11,165 nt of DNA, from contig CAMLNG010000074.1 of assembly GCA_946481195.1 (NCBI GenBank), positions 1-11,165 on the forward strand. Direction: 5' to 3'. Under the pieces are notes generated by a model. The model searched no databases. It was given only the letters and a program-made list of their open reading frames with translations, and had not been told where the DNA came from. Shown here in pieces: positions 1 to 5,217 of the stretch; the stretch's first letter is position 1, and every line of letters begins with the position of its first letter. The position numbers and the translations under genes are program-made. The DNA is from an uncultured Chromatiaceae bacterium. GTDB lineage: Bacteria > Pseudomonadota > Gammaproteobacteria > Enterobacterales > Alteromonadaceae.

Positions 1-264
1 GCCGATAATCAGATGAGTCTGAACGAAGGTTACGGTGTGATGGTCGGCTTTATTGGCGAAAAAACCAGTCAGGTGAAAATCGCCACTGAATCTTCTAAAG
101 CATTGTTAGCGCAATCTCAGGCATGGTATGAATCGGTTTCCGGGGTGAATCTCGACGAGGAAGCGGCGAATCTGATCAGATTCCAGCAGTCTTATGCCGC
201 AGCTGCGAAGATTATTTCCACATCCCAGACCATTTTTGACACTTTATTGTCCGCGGCGAGGTAG
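1..264 (+). CDS. flgK: Flagellar hook-associated protein FlgK (HAP1), C-terminal fragment
   Basis: This is the last 87 codons of an open frame that enters from the left edge. FlgK is the first hook-filament junction protein, exported through the flagellar type III apparatus and placed between hook and FlgL. The visible part is the C-terminal D0/D1 helical region. It contains the typical segment LDEEAANLIRFQQSYAAAAK followed by a hydrophobic heptad helix ending in TIFDTLLSAAR, which is the usual FlgK tail. The true start lies outside the window; an internal ATG at 13 is not the start. The stop at 262-264 is six bases before flgL, so the two are surely co-transcribed. The identification rests on the tail signature and on the flgL neighbour. 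Confidence 0.93.
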   Translation, partial: ADNQMSLNEGYGVMVGFIGEKTSQVKIATESSKALLAQSQAWYESVSGVNLDEEAANLIRFQQSYAAAAKIISTSQTIFDTLLSAAR

Positions 265-270
265 TAACTG

Positions 271-1497
271 ATGCGACTTTCATTTAATCAGAAATATCAA
301 ATCAACCTGAACGCTATCCTCAATGCGCAAGAAAAGCTGCAAAATGCCAGCGCCAAGCTGGAAAAACAAACCAAGATCCTGAGTCCATCTGACGACCCGG
401 CGGGCTCAGCCCGGGTCGTTGCATTAGACCAACAAATTTCTCAGGTGAGTCAATATCAGAACAACAGTATTTTGCTGAAAAACAGCCTGAGTATTGAGGA
501 AACCGTGCTTGGTAGTTTAAGAACCTCCAGTGATCAGGCTCGTAGTCTGATTGTGTCGTTGGGCAACGGCACTTATTCTCAGCAGGACCGCAGCGCGATA
601 GCCAAGCAACTGGATAACATTAAAAACCAGATGTTCGACCTGATGAATCAAAAGGATGCTAATGGCGGTTATCTGTTTTCCGGTTTTCAGCAGGAAACTC
701 AGCCCTATAGTCTGAATCAGGCCACAGGCCTTTATGAATATAAGGGCGATGAGGGACAAAAAGCACTTCAGGTTTCCCCTACAGTAACTATCCCAAGTAA
801 TGACAGCGGCAAAGTGCTGTTTGAAGATGTGAATGCCCGTTATAAAACAACGACGCCAACAGTAGCAGGTGGTCTGACTTCGGGCAGTATCAATGTGCAG
901 AACCAATCCGTCTTTGACGACTTCTACCGGCAGAATTATGACGCTCAGACCGCGGCTAACAATAATTACCGATTGGTTGTAGACGCTGCAAATAACTACG
1001 AAATCAGACGAAACGGTGCAAGCTTAACGCCACCGGTTACAGGAACCTATACCTCTGGTCAGGCAGTTAACTTTCAGGGACTGAGCCTGCAAACACAGGG
1101 CTCTGGGCCAGGTCAGATGGATTTCACACTGCAGGCGCCAGAGAAAAAGAACATCCTGAACACGTTGCAAGATCTAATTAATTCAATCGAGACTGATCAG
1201 GTGTCCGGCCGGCCCCTGAATGATGCGATTGCTGATGCATTAGTGCAACTGGACAATGCTGCGTTAAAAATTGACTCGGGCGTTTCCGGGGTTGGCGGCA
1301 GACAGAACGTGTTGGATTCAGTGTTTGAAGGAAACGAAGACCTGCAAATCACCAATAAAGCGTTCCGGGCGCAAATTTATGAAGTTGATTATGCCGAAGC
1401 CCTGACTGAATTAACCAAACAGGAAACTGCGCTGCAAGCAGTGCAAAATACCTTTCAGCGCGTCACGAATACCAGTCTTTTTGACTATATCCGCTAA
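271..1497 (+). CDS. flgL: Flagellar hook-associated protein FlgL (HAP3)
   Basis: FlgL is the second hook-filament junction protein, placed between FlgK and the first flagellin. The 408-residue product has a flagellin-like N-terminal helical region (about residues 1-140, including LSPSDDPAGSARVVALDQQI and LMNQKDANGGYLFSGF). A beta-rich variable middle follows (about 150-300), then a C-terminal helical D1/D0 region (about 300-408) with GGRQNVLDS and a terminal coiled-coil segment. It is longer than the enterobacterial protein (about 317 residues), and the extra length falls in the exposed middle domain, as is common in marine gammaproteobacteria. A GAGG ribosome-binding site at 258-261 supports the ATG at 271. 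It is the last gene of the flgK-flgL transcript in this window. Confidence 0.94.
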   Translation: MRLSFNQKYQINLNAILNAQEKLQNASAKLEKQTKILSPSDDPAGSARVVALDQQISQVSQYQNNSILLKNSLSIEETVLGSLRTSSDQARSLIVSLGNGTYSQQDRSAIAKQLDNIKNQMFDLMNQKDANGGYLFSGFQQETQPYSLNQATGLYEYKGDEGQKALQVSPTVTIPSNDSGKVLFEDVNARYKTTTPTVAGGLTSGSINVQNQSVFDDFYRQNYDAQTAANNNYRLVVDAANNYEIRRNGASLTPPVTGTYTSGQAVNFQGLSLQTQGSGPGQMDFTLQAPEKKNILNTLQDLINSIETDQVSGRPLNDAIADALVQLDNAALKIDSGVSGVGGRQNVLDSVFEGNEDLQITNKAFRAQIYEVDYAEALTELTKQETALQAVQNTFQRVTNTSLFDYIR

Positions 1498-1555
1498 ATT
1501 ACCACTTTTATTGCAAATTATCTCCGATAGCTCTGCCAGTACGCAAATTAAGGCT

Positions 1556-1569
1556 GGCAGAAAACTGCC
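1556..1569 (+). promoter_or_regulatory. Palindromic motif GGCAG-N4-CTGCC, candidate operator (fliC1 copy 1)
   Basis: This is a perfect inverted repeat of five bases per arm around AAAA. It matches the recurrent GGCAA-N4-TTGCC pattern of this window with a compensated change in each arm. It is not a standard sigma-54 site, because GG and GC are nine rather than ten bases apart. No known regulator is recognised. Confidence 0.35.
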
Positions 1570-1660
1570 GCTGTTATTTCTTGAAAACTCTGCTTTTTAG
1601 CAATTTAAAACCTACCGAGCGCGAAATCAGATAGTTTTTGCATAAATACCAGCTAAAACA

Positions 1661-1674
1661 GGCAATTTATTGCC
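1661..1674 (+). promoter_or_regulatory. Palindromic motif GGCAA-N4-TTGCC, candidate operator (fliC1 copy 2)
   Basis: This is the best copy, with both five-base arms exact around TTTA (GGCAATTTATTGCC). It lies 155 bases before the fliC1 start and 105 bases (about ten helical turns) after copy 1. A loose half-site TTGCC follows at 1693-1697. The function as an operator is inferred from the symmetry and the recurrence before fliC4. Confidence 0.4.
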
Positions 1675-1828
1675 TTGTTAATAGAAAGTACATTGCCTTG
1701 CAGGCCTTTAAAAATAAGGGGGTAGTGCAAAAAATGCTCAAGTTTTCCTGGGGGCGGCCGTTACATTAATTAAGCAGGCACAATAAAAAAATAAGCTTGC
1801 AAAATATAAAACTCAGGAGAAAAGTATC

Positions 1829-2659
1829 ATGGCCTTATTTGTTAACACCAACGTCTCGTCGCTGAACGCCCAGCGTCAGCTGATTAACTCAGGTAAATCA
1901 TTAGACACCGCTTTCCAGCGTTTATCTTCTGGTTTACGGATCAACAGTGCAGCTGATGACGCAGCAGGTCTGCAAATCAGTAACCGTCTGACCAGTCAAA
2001 TCCAAGGTCTGGATCAGGCAATACGCAACGCGAATGATGGTATTTCGCTGGCGCAGGTTGCTGAAGGCGCGATGGATGAAATTACCACAGCGCTGCAACG
2101 GATCCGGGTGTTGTCGGTACAATCACAAAACGGTATCAACAGCTCGTCTGACCGGCTGGCGCTGCAAAAAGAAGTATCAGCGCTGAAGGCGGAAATCAGC
2201 CGGATCGCTAACACCACGCAGTTTGGTGGCGTGAAGATCCTGGATGGCAAGTACTCATCAACCTTTTTGGTTGGTGCGAATGCCGGTCAAAGCATCAGCG
2301 TCAATATCTCACGGGTTGGCGGTGGCTACGGCACGTCAGGGTTGAATCTGTCGAATATTTCGATTGCGACCCTGGCAGGCGCTTCAACAGCTTTAACCGC
2401 GATTGACAGTGCCATCAATGCGATTGATGCCAAACGGGCAGACTTGGGTGCGATACAGAACCGCTTCCAGTCAACAATCCGTAACTTATCGAATATCGTC
2501 GAAAACGTGTCATCAGCGCGCAGCCGCATTCGCGACACCGATTTCGCGAAAGAAACAGCAGAATTAACCCGCGCCCAGATTTTACAACAAGCCAGCACAA
2601 CTATTCTGGCACAGTCGAATCAGCGGCCACAATCAGCTTTATCCTTATTGCAAGGCTAA
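1829..2659 (+). CDS. fliC: Flagellin FliC1, first of four tandem paralogues
   Basis: This encodes a filament subunit of 276 residues, secreted through the flagellar export channel and assembled under the FliD cap. The N-terminal D0/D1 helices (about 1-140) carry NTNVSSLNAQRQL and INSAADDAAGLQISNRLTSQ. The motif LQRIRVLSVQ at 89-98 aligns with the conserved D1 segment recognised by TLR5 in enteric flagellins. A short linker (about 140-200) replaces the D2/D3 domains, and the C-terminal helices (about 200-276) end in RPQSALSLLQG. By hand it differs from FliC2 at about 24 positions. Arginine codons are CGG-rich (8 of 18), unlike fliC4, hinting at lower expression. AGGAGA lies eight bases before the ATG. 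An intrinsic terminator follows, so this is probably a single-gene transcript. Its promoter is not recognised. Confidence 0.96.
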   Translation: MALFVNTNVSSLNAQRQLINSGKSLDTAFQRLSSGLRINSAADDAAGLQISNRLTSQIQGLDQAIRNANDGISLAQVAEGAMDEITTALQRIRVLSVQSQNGINSSSDRLALQKEVSALKAEISRIANTTQFGGVKILDGKYSSTFLVGANAGQSISVNISRVGGGYGTSGLNLSNISIATLAGASTALTAIDSAINAIDAKRADLGAIQNRFQSTIRNLSNIVENVSSARSRIRDTDFAKETAELTRAQILQQASTTILAQSNQRPQSALSLLQG

Positions 2660-2699
2660 TAAAAATAAATAGAATACTTTAACGGTTTGATACAACTCC

Positions 2700-2714
2700 T
2701 GAGCTTTTTGCTCA
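2700..2714 (+). other. Small hairpin before the fliC1 terminator
   Basis: TGAGC and GCTCA pair around a TTTTT loop, giving a 5-bp stem two bases before the terminator stem. It may simply add to the structured 3' end of the fliC1 mRNA. Confidence 0.35.
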
Positions 2715-2716
2715 TT

Positions 2717-2750
2717 GGCCATACATTATTGTGTGGCCTTTTTTATTTTT
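2717..2750 (+). terminator. Intrinsic terminator of fliC1
   Basis: GGCCATAC (2717-2724) pairs with GTGTGGCC (2731-2738) over eight base pairs, including one G-U, around the loop ATTATT. TTTTTTATTTTT follows at 2739-2750. Stem and U-tract fit a Rho-independent terminator and separate fliC1 from fliC2. Confidence 0.88.
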
Positions 2751-2796
2751 ATTTATTTGATATTGTTTTATTCCGTGGGATTTTAATAAAATAATC

Positions 2797-2823
2797 TAAA
2801 GAATATTGTTCTTCTTCCGATAT
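2797..2823 (+). promoter_or_regulatory. Sigma-28 (FliA) promoter of fliC2
   Basis: TAAA at 2797-2800 and TCCGATAT at 2816-2823 are separated by exactly 15 bases, the spacing of the TAAA-N15-GCCGATAA consensus. Seven bases further gives a start near 2830 and a leader of about 63 bases. This is the class of promoter active after hook completion, when FlgM is exported. Confidence 0.87.
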
Positions 2824-2892
2824 ATATAATGAGTGAGTTAAATAATATAAAGATGTCTCGCGTCATTAAACATAAGTTCAGGAGAAAGAACC

Positions 2893-3723
2893 ATGGCATT
2901 ATTTGTCAACACCAACGTATCGGCATTAAACGCCCAACGTCAACTTATTAACTCTGGCAAGAACCTTGATGTTTCTTTCCAGCGCTTATCATCTGGTTTC
3001 CGCATCAACAGTGCGGCTGATGACGCAGCAGGTCTGCAAATCAGTAACCGGTTAACCAGCCAAATACAGGGCCTGGACCAGGCCATCCGAAATGCAAATG
3101 ACGGGATTTCACTATCGCAGGTTGCCGAAGGTGCGATGGATGAAATTACCACAGCCTTGCAGCGTATTCGCGTGCTGTCAGTGCAATCGCAAAATGGTAT
3201 CAACAGTTCTGGTGACCGTCTTGCCCTGCAAAAAGAAGTCTCTGCCTTAAAAACAGAGATCAGCCGGATTGCAACCACGACTCAGTTTGGTGGCGTAAAA
3301 CTATTGGACGGCAAATATTCCTCCACATTCCTGGTGGGGGCCAATGCAGGTCAGAACATCAGCGTGAACATTTCACGTACCGGTGGTGGTTATGGCACTT
3401 CAGGCCTGAACCTGGCGAACTTGTCCATTGCGACGCTGGCCGGTGCTTCAGCAGCACTGACTTCGATTGACAGTGCTATCACCATTATCGACTCCAAAAG
3501 GGCTGACCTCGGTGCAATTCAGAACCGGTTCCAGGCCACTATCCGCAACTTATCCAACATTGTGGAAAACGTCTCCTCAGCGCGCAGCCGGATCAAAGAT
3601 ACCGATTTCGCCAAAGAAACCGCAGAACTGACCCGCTCACAAATCCTGCAGCAGGCCAGTACCACGATTTTGTCACAGGCCAACCAAAGACCACAGTCAG
3701 CGTTATCGCTGCTGCAGGGTTAA
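2893..3723 (+). CDS. fliC: Flagellin FliC2, second of four tandem paralogues
   Basis: This is a 276-residue filament subunit with the same build as FliC1: conserved helices at both ends, a short central linker without D2/D3, and the ending RPQSALSLLQG. It groups with FliC1 (about 91% identical by hand count), and both share a GGGYGTSGLNL linker where FliC3 and FliC4 have GGFGASGLS. Unlike FliC1 it has IKDTDF in the C-terminal helix where the other three have IRDTDF. Synonymous sites differ widely from fliC1, so the duplication is not recent. AGGAGA (2880-2885) lies seven bases before the ATG. The gene is driven by the sigma-28 promoter at 2797. No U-tract terminator follows, so the transcript may continue into fliC3. 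Confidence 0.96.
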   Translation: MALFVNTNVSALNAQRQLINSGKNLDVSFQRLSSGFRINSAADDAAGLQISNRLTSQIQGLDQAIRNANDGISLSQVAEGAMDEITTALQRIRVLSVQSQNGINSSGDRLALQKEVSALKTEISRIATTTQFGGVKLLDGKYSSTFLVGANAGQNISVNISRTGGGYGTSGLNLANLSIATLAGASAALTSIDSAITIIDSKRADLGAIQNRFQATIRNLSNIVENVSSARSRIKDTDFAKETAELTRSQILQQASTTILSQANQRPQSALSLLQG

Positions 3724-3737
3724 GGCTGAACTGAACC

Positions 3738-3754
3738 GGGGCGGGTGACGCCCC
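3738..3754 (+). other. Stem-loop 1 in the fliC2-fliC3 spacer
   Basis: GGGGCG pairs with CGCCCC around the loop GGTGA, 15 bases after the fliC2 stop. It has no following U-run, so it resembles a 3'-protecting hairpin more than an intrinsic terminator. Confidence 0.6.
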
Positions 3755-3768
3755 ACTGAATACTAAGC

Positions 3769-3802
3769 GGTCTGGAGTCTTCCAGCATTTATCGACCAGA
3801 CC
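3769..3802 (+). other. Stem-loop 2 in the fliC2-fliC3 spacer, two alternative pairings
   Basis: GGTCTGG (3769-3775) can pair with CCAGACC (3796-3802). Alternatively CTGGA (3772-3776) can pair with TCCAG (3781-3785) around GTCT. The two folds share bases and exclude each other in part. No U-run follows. Confidence 0.45.
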
Positions 3803-3822
3803 ATGACAAGGACTTATGACAC

Positions 3823-3848
3823 TGCCGCCTGACCAGATAACGGCGGCA
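3823..3848 (+). other. Stem-loop 3 in the fliC2-fliC3 spacer
   Basis: TGCCGCC (3823-3829) pairs with GGCGGCA (3842-3848) over seven GC-rich base pairs with a 12-base loop. It is not followed by a U-run. Confidence 0.55.
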
Positions 3849-3875
3849 CTTGTCGAAGAAAAGAGGACGGCTTTT

Positions 3876-3905
3876 ATGGCTACGTATTACACAACCGGAG
3901 GATGA
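3876..3905 (+). CDS. Possible nine-codon leader peptide before fliC3
   Basis: A short frame ATG...TGA encodes MATYYTTGG. It has its own ribosome-binding site, AGAGGA at 3862-3867, eight bases before the ATG. Its last two glycine codons, GGA GGA, are the Shine-Dalgarno sequence of fliC3, and its stop is four bases before the fliC3 ATG. This layout would let ribosomes finishing the peptide occupy or hand over to the fliC3 start. A frame this short could occur by chance, and there is no evidence that it is translated. Confidence 0.35.
   Translation: MATYYTTGG
3897..3902 (+). promoter_or_regulatory. Ribosome-binding site deciding the fliC3 start
   Basis: GGAGGA lies seven bases before the ATG at 3910. 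It fixes that ATG as the start, rather than the in-frame TTG at 3850, which would add 20 residues unlike any flagellin N-terminus. Confidence 0.85.
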
Positions 3906-3909
3906 CGCT

Positions 3910-4734
3910 ATGTCATTATATGTAAACACTAACGTTTCAGCGTTAAATGCTCAGCGTCAGCTGATTAACTCAGGCAATTCACTGGACAGTTCGTTTAAAC
4001 GTTTATCGTCAGGCTTTCGCATTAACAGTGCAGCTGACGATGCAGCGGGTCTGCAAATCAGCAACCGCTTAACCAGTCAGATCCAGGGTTTGGATCAAGC
4101 TATCAGAAACGCCAATGACGGTATTTCTCTGGCTCAGACGGCTGAAGGTGCAATGGACGAAATCACCAACGCACTGCAACGGATCCGCACGCTGGCAGTT
4201 CAATCCCAAAACGGGATTAACAACTCAGCCGACCGGACTGCGCTGCAAAAAGAAGTCTCCGCGCTGAAAACGGAAATCAGCCGGATCGCAACCACAACCC
4301 AGTTTGGTGGTGTGGCACTGTTAAACGGAAACTATTCTTCCAAGTTCCTGGTTGGCGCCAATGCAAACCAGAACATCAGTGTCAATCTGTCAAGAACAGG
4401 TGGTTTTGGTGCGTCGGGTTTAAGCATCGGGACACTGTCGATTGCGACAGTTGCCAACGCCTCTGCGGCATTAGCCAGCATTGACAGTGCAATTAAAACA
4501 ATCGACAGCAAGCGGGCGGATTTAGGTGCTTTGCAAAACCGCTTCCAGTCTACGATTCGCAACCTGAGTAATATCGTTGAAAACGTGTCATCTGCACGTA
4601 GTCGGATCCGGGATACTGATTTCGCTAAAGAAACAGCTGAACTGACCCGCTCGCAGATCCTGCAACAGGCCAGTACTACTATCCTGTCACAGGCAAATCA
4701 GCGTCCACAATCTGCGTTATCGCTGCTGGGTTAA
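3910..4734 (+). CDS. fliC: Flagellin FliC3, third of four tandem paralogues (mosaic)
   Basis: This is a 274-residue filament subunit starting MSLYVNTNVSALNAQRQL. It lacks D2/D3 like its neighbours. It reads as a mosaic. The first 80 or so residues (INSG, SQIQGLDQAIRNANDG) follow FliC1 and FliC2. The stretch RIRTLAVQSQNGINNSADR and the linker GGFGASGLS follow FliC4. The final helix RSQILQQASTTILSQANQR follows FliC2, while the ending SALSLLG follows FliC4. No good promoter is seen in the 186 bases upstream, so it is probably expressed by read-through from fliC2, with its leader structures and possible leader peptide tuning the amount. A strong terminator follows. Confidence 0.95.
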   Translation: MSLYVNTNVSALNAQRQLINSGNSLDSSFKRLSSGFRINSAADDAAGLQISNRLTSQIQGLDQAIRNANDGISLAQTAEGAMDEITNALQRIRTLAVQSQNGINNSADRTALQKEVSALKTEISRIATTTQFGGVALLNGNYSSKFLVGANANQNISVNLSRTGGFGASGLSIGTLSIATVANASAALASIDSAIKTIDSKRADLGALQNRFQSTIRNLSNIVENVSSARSRIRDTDFAKETAELTRSQILQQASTTILSQANQRPQSALSLLG

Positions 4735-4773
4735 TCCGGCAGCTAGCAGGAAACAGGATGCTTCAGGGACGAA

Positions 4774-4813
4774 CGCCCCTGTCCGGGTACCGGGCAGGGG
4801 CGCTCTTATTTTT
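4774..4813 (+). terminator. Strong intrinsic terminator of fliC3 (fliC2-fliC3 unit)
   Basis: Thirteen base pairs, with one internal G-U, join 4774-4786 to 4790-4802 around the three-base loop GTA. The outer arms are CGCCCCTG and CAGGGGCG. CTCTTATTTTT follows. This is the strongest terminator in the window and isolates fliC4 from the genes before it. Confidence 0.93.
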
Positions 4814-4919
4814 ACGGCAGGCAAATTGGCCAAGCCTACTGTGCGTCAACTCCAATCACTTTTCTTACCTGTCGCTCCCCCCCAACTCAAGCAAGAACGT
4901 TTAGAACTTTTGGCCCAGT

Positions 4920-4933
4920 GGCAATCTTTTGCA
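4920..4933 (+). promoter_or_regulatory. Palindromic motif GGCAA-N4-TTGCA, candidate operator (fliC4 copy 1)
   Basis: It matches GGCAA-N4-TTGCC at nine of ten arm positions (spacer TCTT). It lies about 200 bases before the predicted fliC4 transcription start. The role is inferred from recurrence. Confidence 0.3.
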
Positions 4934-5001
4934 ATTCAATGCAGTATCAAAAGCGGAATATGGCTGATATCTGCCGTTATTCGCGATGTAAGAGTCATTT
5001 C

Positions 5002-5015
5002 GGCAAAAATATGCA
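5002..5015 (+). promoter_or_regulatory. Palindromic motif GGCAA-N4-ATGCA, candidate operator (fliC4 copy 2)
   Basis: It matches eight of ten arm positions (spacer AAAT). It is the weakest asymmetric copy and is listed only because it belongs to the series before fliC4. Confidence 0.25.
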
Positions 5016-5064
5016 CAAATTAAGTGGTTGATAATAAAGTAAAAAATTATTTTTTGATAAAAAA

Positions 5065-5078
5065 GGAAAAAAATTGCC
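5065..5078 (+). promoter_or_regulatory. Palindromic motif GGAAA-N4-TTGCC, candidate operator (fliC4 copy 3)
   Basis: It matches nine of ten arm positions (spacer AAAA). It ends nine bases before the -35 element of the fliC4 promoter, a position where an activator could touch RNA polymerase. It lies in a poly-A stretch, which makes a chance match to the left arm easier. Confidence 0.3.
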
Positions 5079-5087
5079 TTTTTTTCC

Positions 5088-5114
5088 TAAAGTCCTGAAA
5101 GTTGTTGCCGATAC
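5088..5114 (+). promoter_or_regulatory. Sigma-28 (FliA) promoter of fliC4
   Basis: TAAAGTCC (5088-5095) and GCCGATAC (5107-5114) are separated by 11 bases, the exact spacing of TAAAGTTT-N11-GCCGATAA. Thirteen of 16 positions match. It is the best flagellar promoter of the window. The predicted start is near 5121, with a leader of about 97 bases. Confidence 0.93.
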
Positions 5115-5123
5115 CCCAGTTAA

Positions 5124-5141
5124 GCCAAATTGCAGTTTGGC
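5124..5141 (+). other. 5'-terminal stem-loop of the fliC4 leader RNA
   Basis: GCCAAA (5124-5129) pairs with TTTGGC (5136-5141) around TTGCAG. It begins only a few bases after the predicted transcription start, the position of hairpins known to protect bacterial mRNAs from 5'-end-dependent decay. Stabilisation is an inference. Confidence 0.5.
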
Positions 5142-5217
5142 GAAAATTGCGGGAATCCGCTTAATCAAGAAGTTGCCGACGGTTTGCAGACCCGACTCGA
5201 CTTTTAAGGAGTGACTT

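Larger units (their letters stand above)
1498..1828 (+). other. 331-base intergenic region upstream of fliC1, with two palindromic motif copies
   Basis: This AT-rich gap separates flgL from the first flagellin and holds no gene. An 8-bp hairpin (1532-1539 with 1554-1561, 14-base loop) lies 35 bases after flgL, but no U-run follows it, so it is at best a weak or Rho-assisted 3' end. Two 14-base palindromes, GGCAG-AAAA-CTGCC (1556-1569) and GGCAA-TTTA-TTGCC (1661-1674), lie 105 bases apart. I find no convincing sigma-28, sigma-54 or sigma-70 promoter, although fliC1 must be expressed from somewhere here or by read-through. An AGGAGA ribosome-binding site (1815-1820) lies eight bases before the fliC1 ATG. 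Confidence 0.6.
4735..5217 (+). other. 483-base intergenic region between fliC3 and fliC4
   Basis: The region opens with the fliC3 terminator. Three copies of the GGCAA-N4-TTGCC palindrome follow at 4920, 5002 and 5065. It closes with the sigma-28 promoter, a leader hairpin and the AAGGAG ribosome-binding site (5206-5211) of fliC4. The stretch 5030-5087 is extremely A/T-rich. A 65-codon frame opening with TTG at 4826 has no ribosome-binding site and begins just after the terminator; I do not consider it a gene. Confidence 0.7.

Noticed and set aside
517..906. Antisense open frames within flgL, the flagellins and fliD
   Set aside because: They lie wholly inside conserved genes, have no ribosome-binding sites or family features, and follow from the codon bias of the sense strand.
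1523..1530. TCCGATAG resembling a sigma-28 -10 element shortly after flgL
   Set aside because: No TAAA lies at the required distance upstream, and the site is 300 bases from fliC1.
1532..1561. Hairpin after flgL as an intrinsic terminator
   Set aside because: The 8-bp stem has a 14-base loop and no U-run follows. It is mentioned only within the intergenic entry.
1555..1570. TGGCAG...TGCC, and similar GG...GC pairs at 1661, 4920 and 5002, read as sigma-54 promoters
   Set aside because: GG and GC are nine bases apart in every case, whereas sigma-54 needs ten. The symmetry makes a palindromic operator the better reading.
1606..1634. TAAA-N17-TCAGATAG as a sigma-28 promoter of fliC1
   Set aside because: The spacing is two bases too long and the -10 element has three mismatches, while fliC2 and fliC4 show exact spacing. 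It is too weak to list as a feature.
3850..3909. In-frame TTG start that would lengthen FliC3 by 20 residues
   Set aside because: The extension is basic and unlike any flagellin N-terminus, has no ribosome-binding site, and begins at a hairpin edge. ATG 3910 with GGAGGA aligns with the other flagellins.
4826..5023. 65-codon frame starting with TTG in the fliC3-fliC4 gap
   Set aside because: It has no ribosome-binding site, starts right after a strong terminator, resembles no family I know, and its 3' part runs into the AT-rich regulatory region. A decayed gene cannot be excluded.
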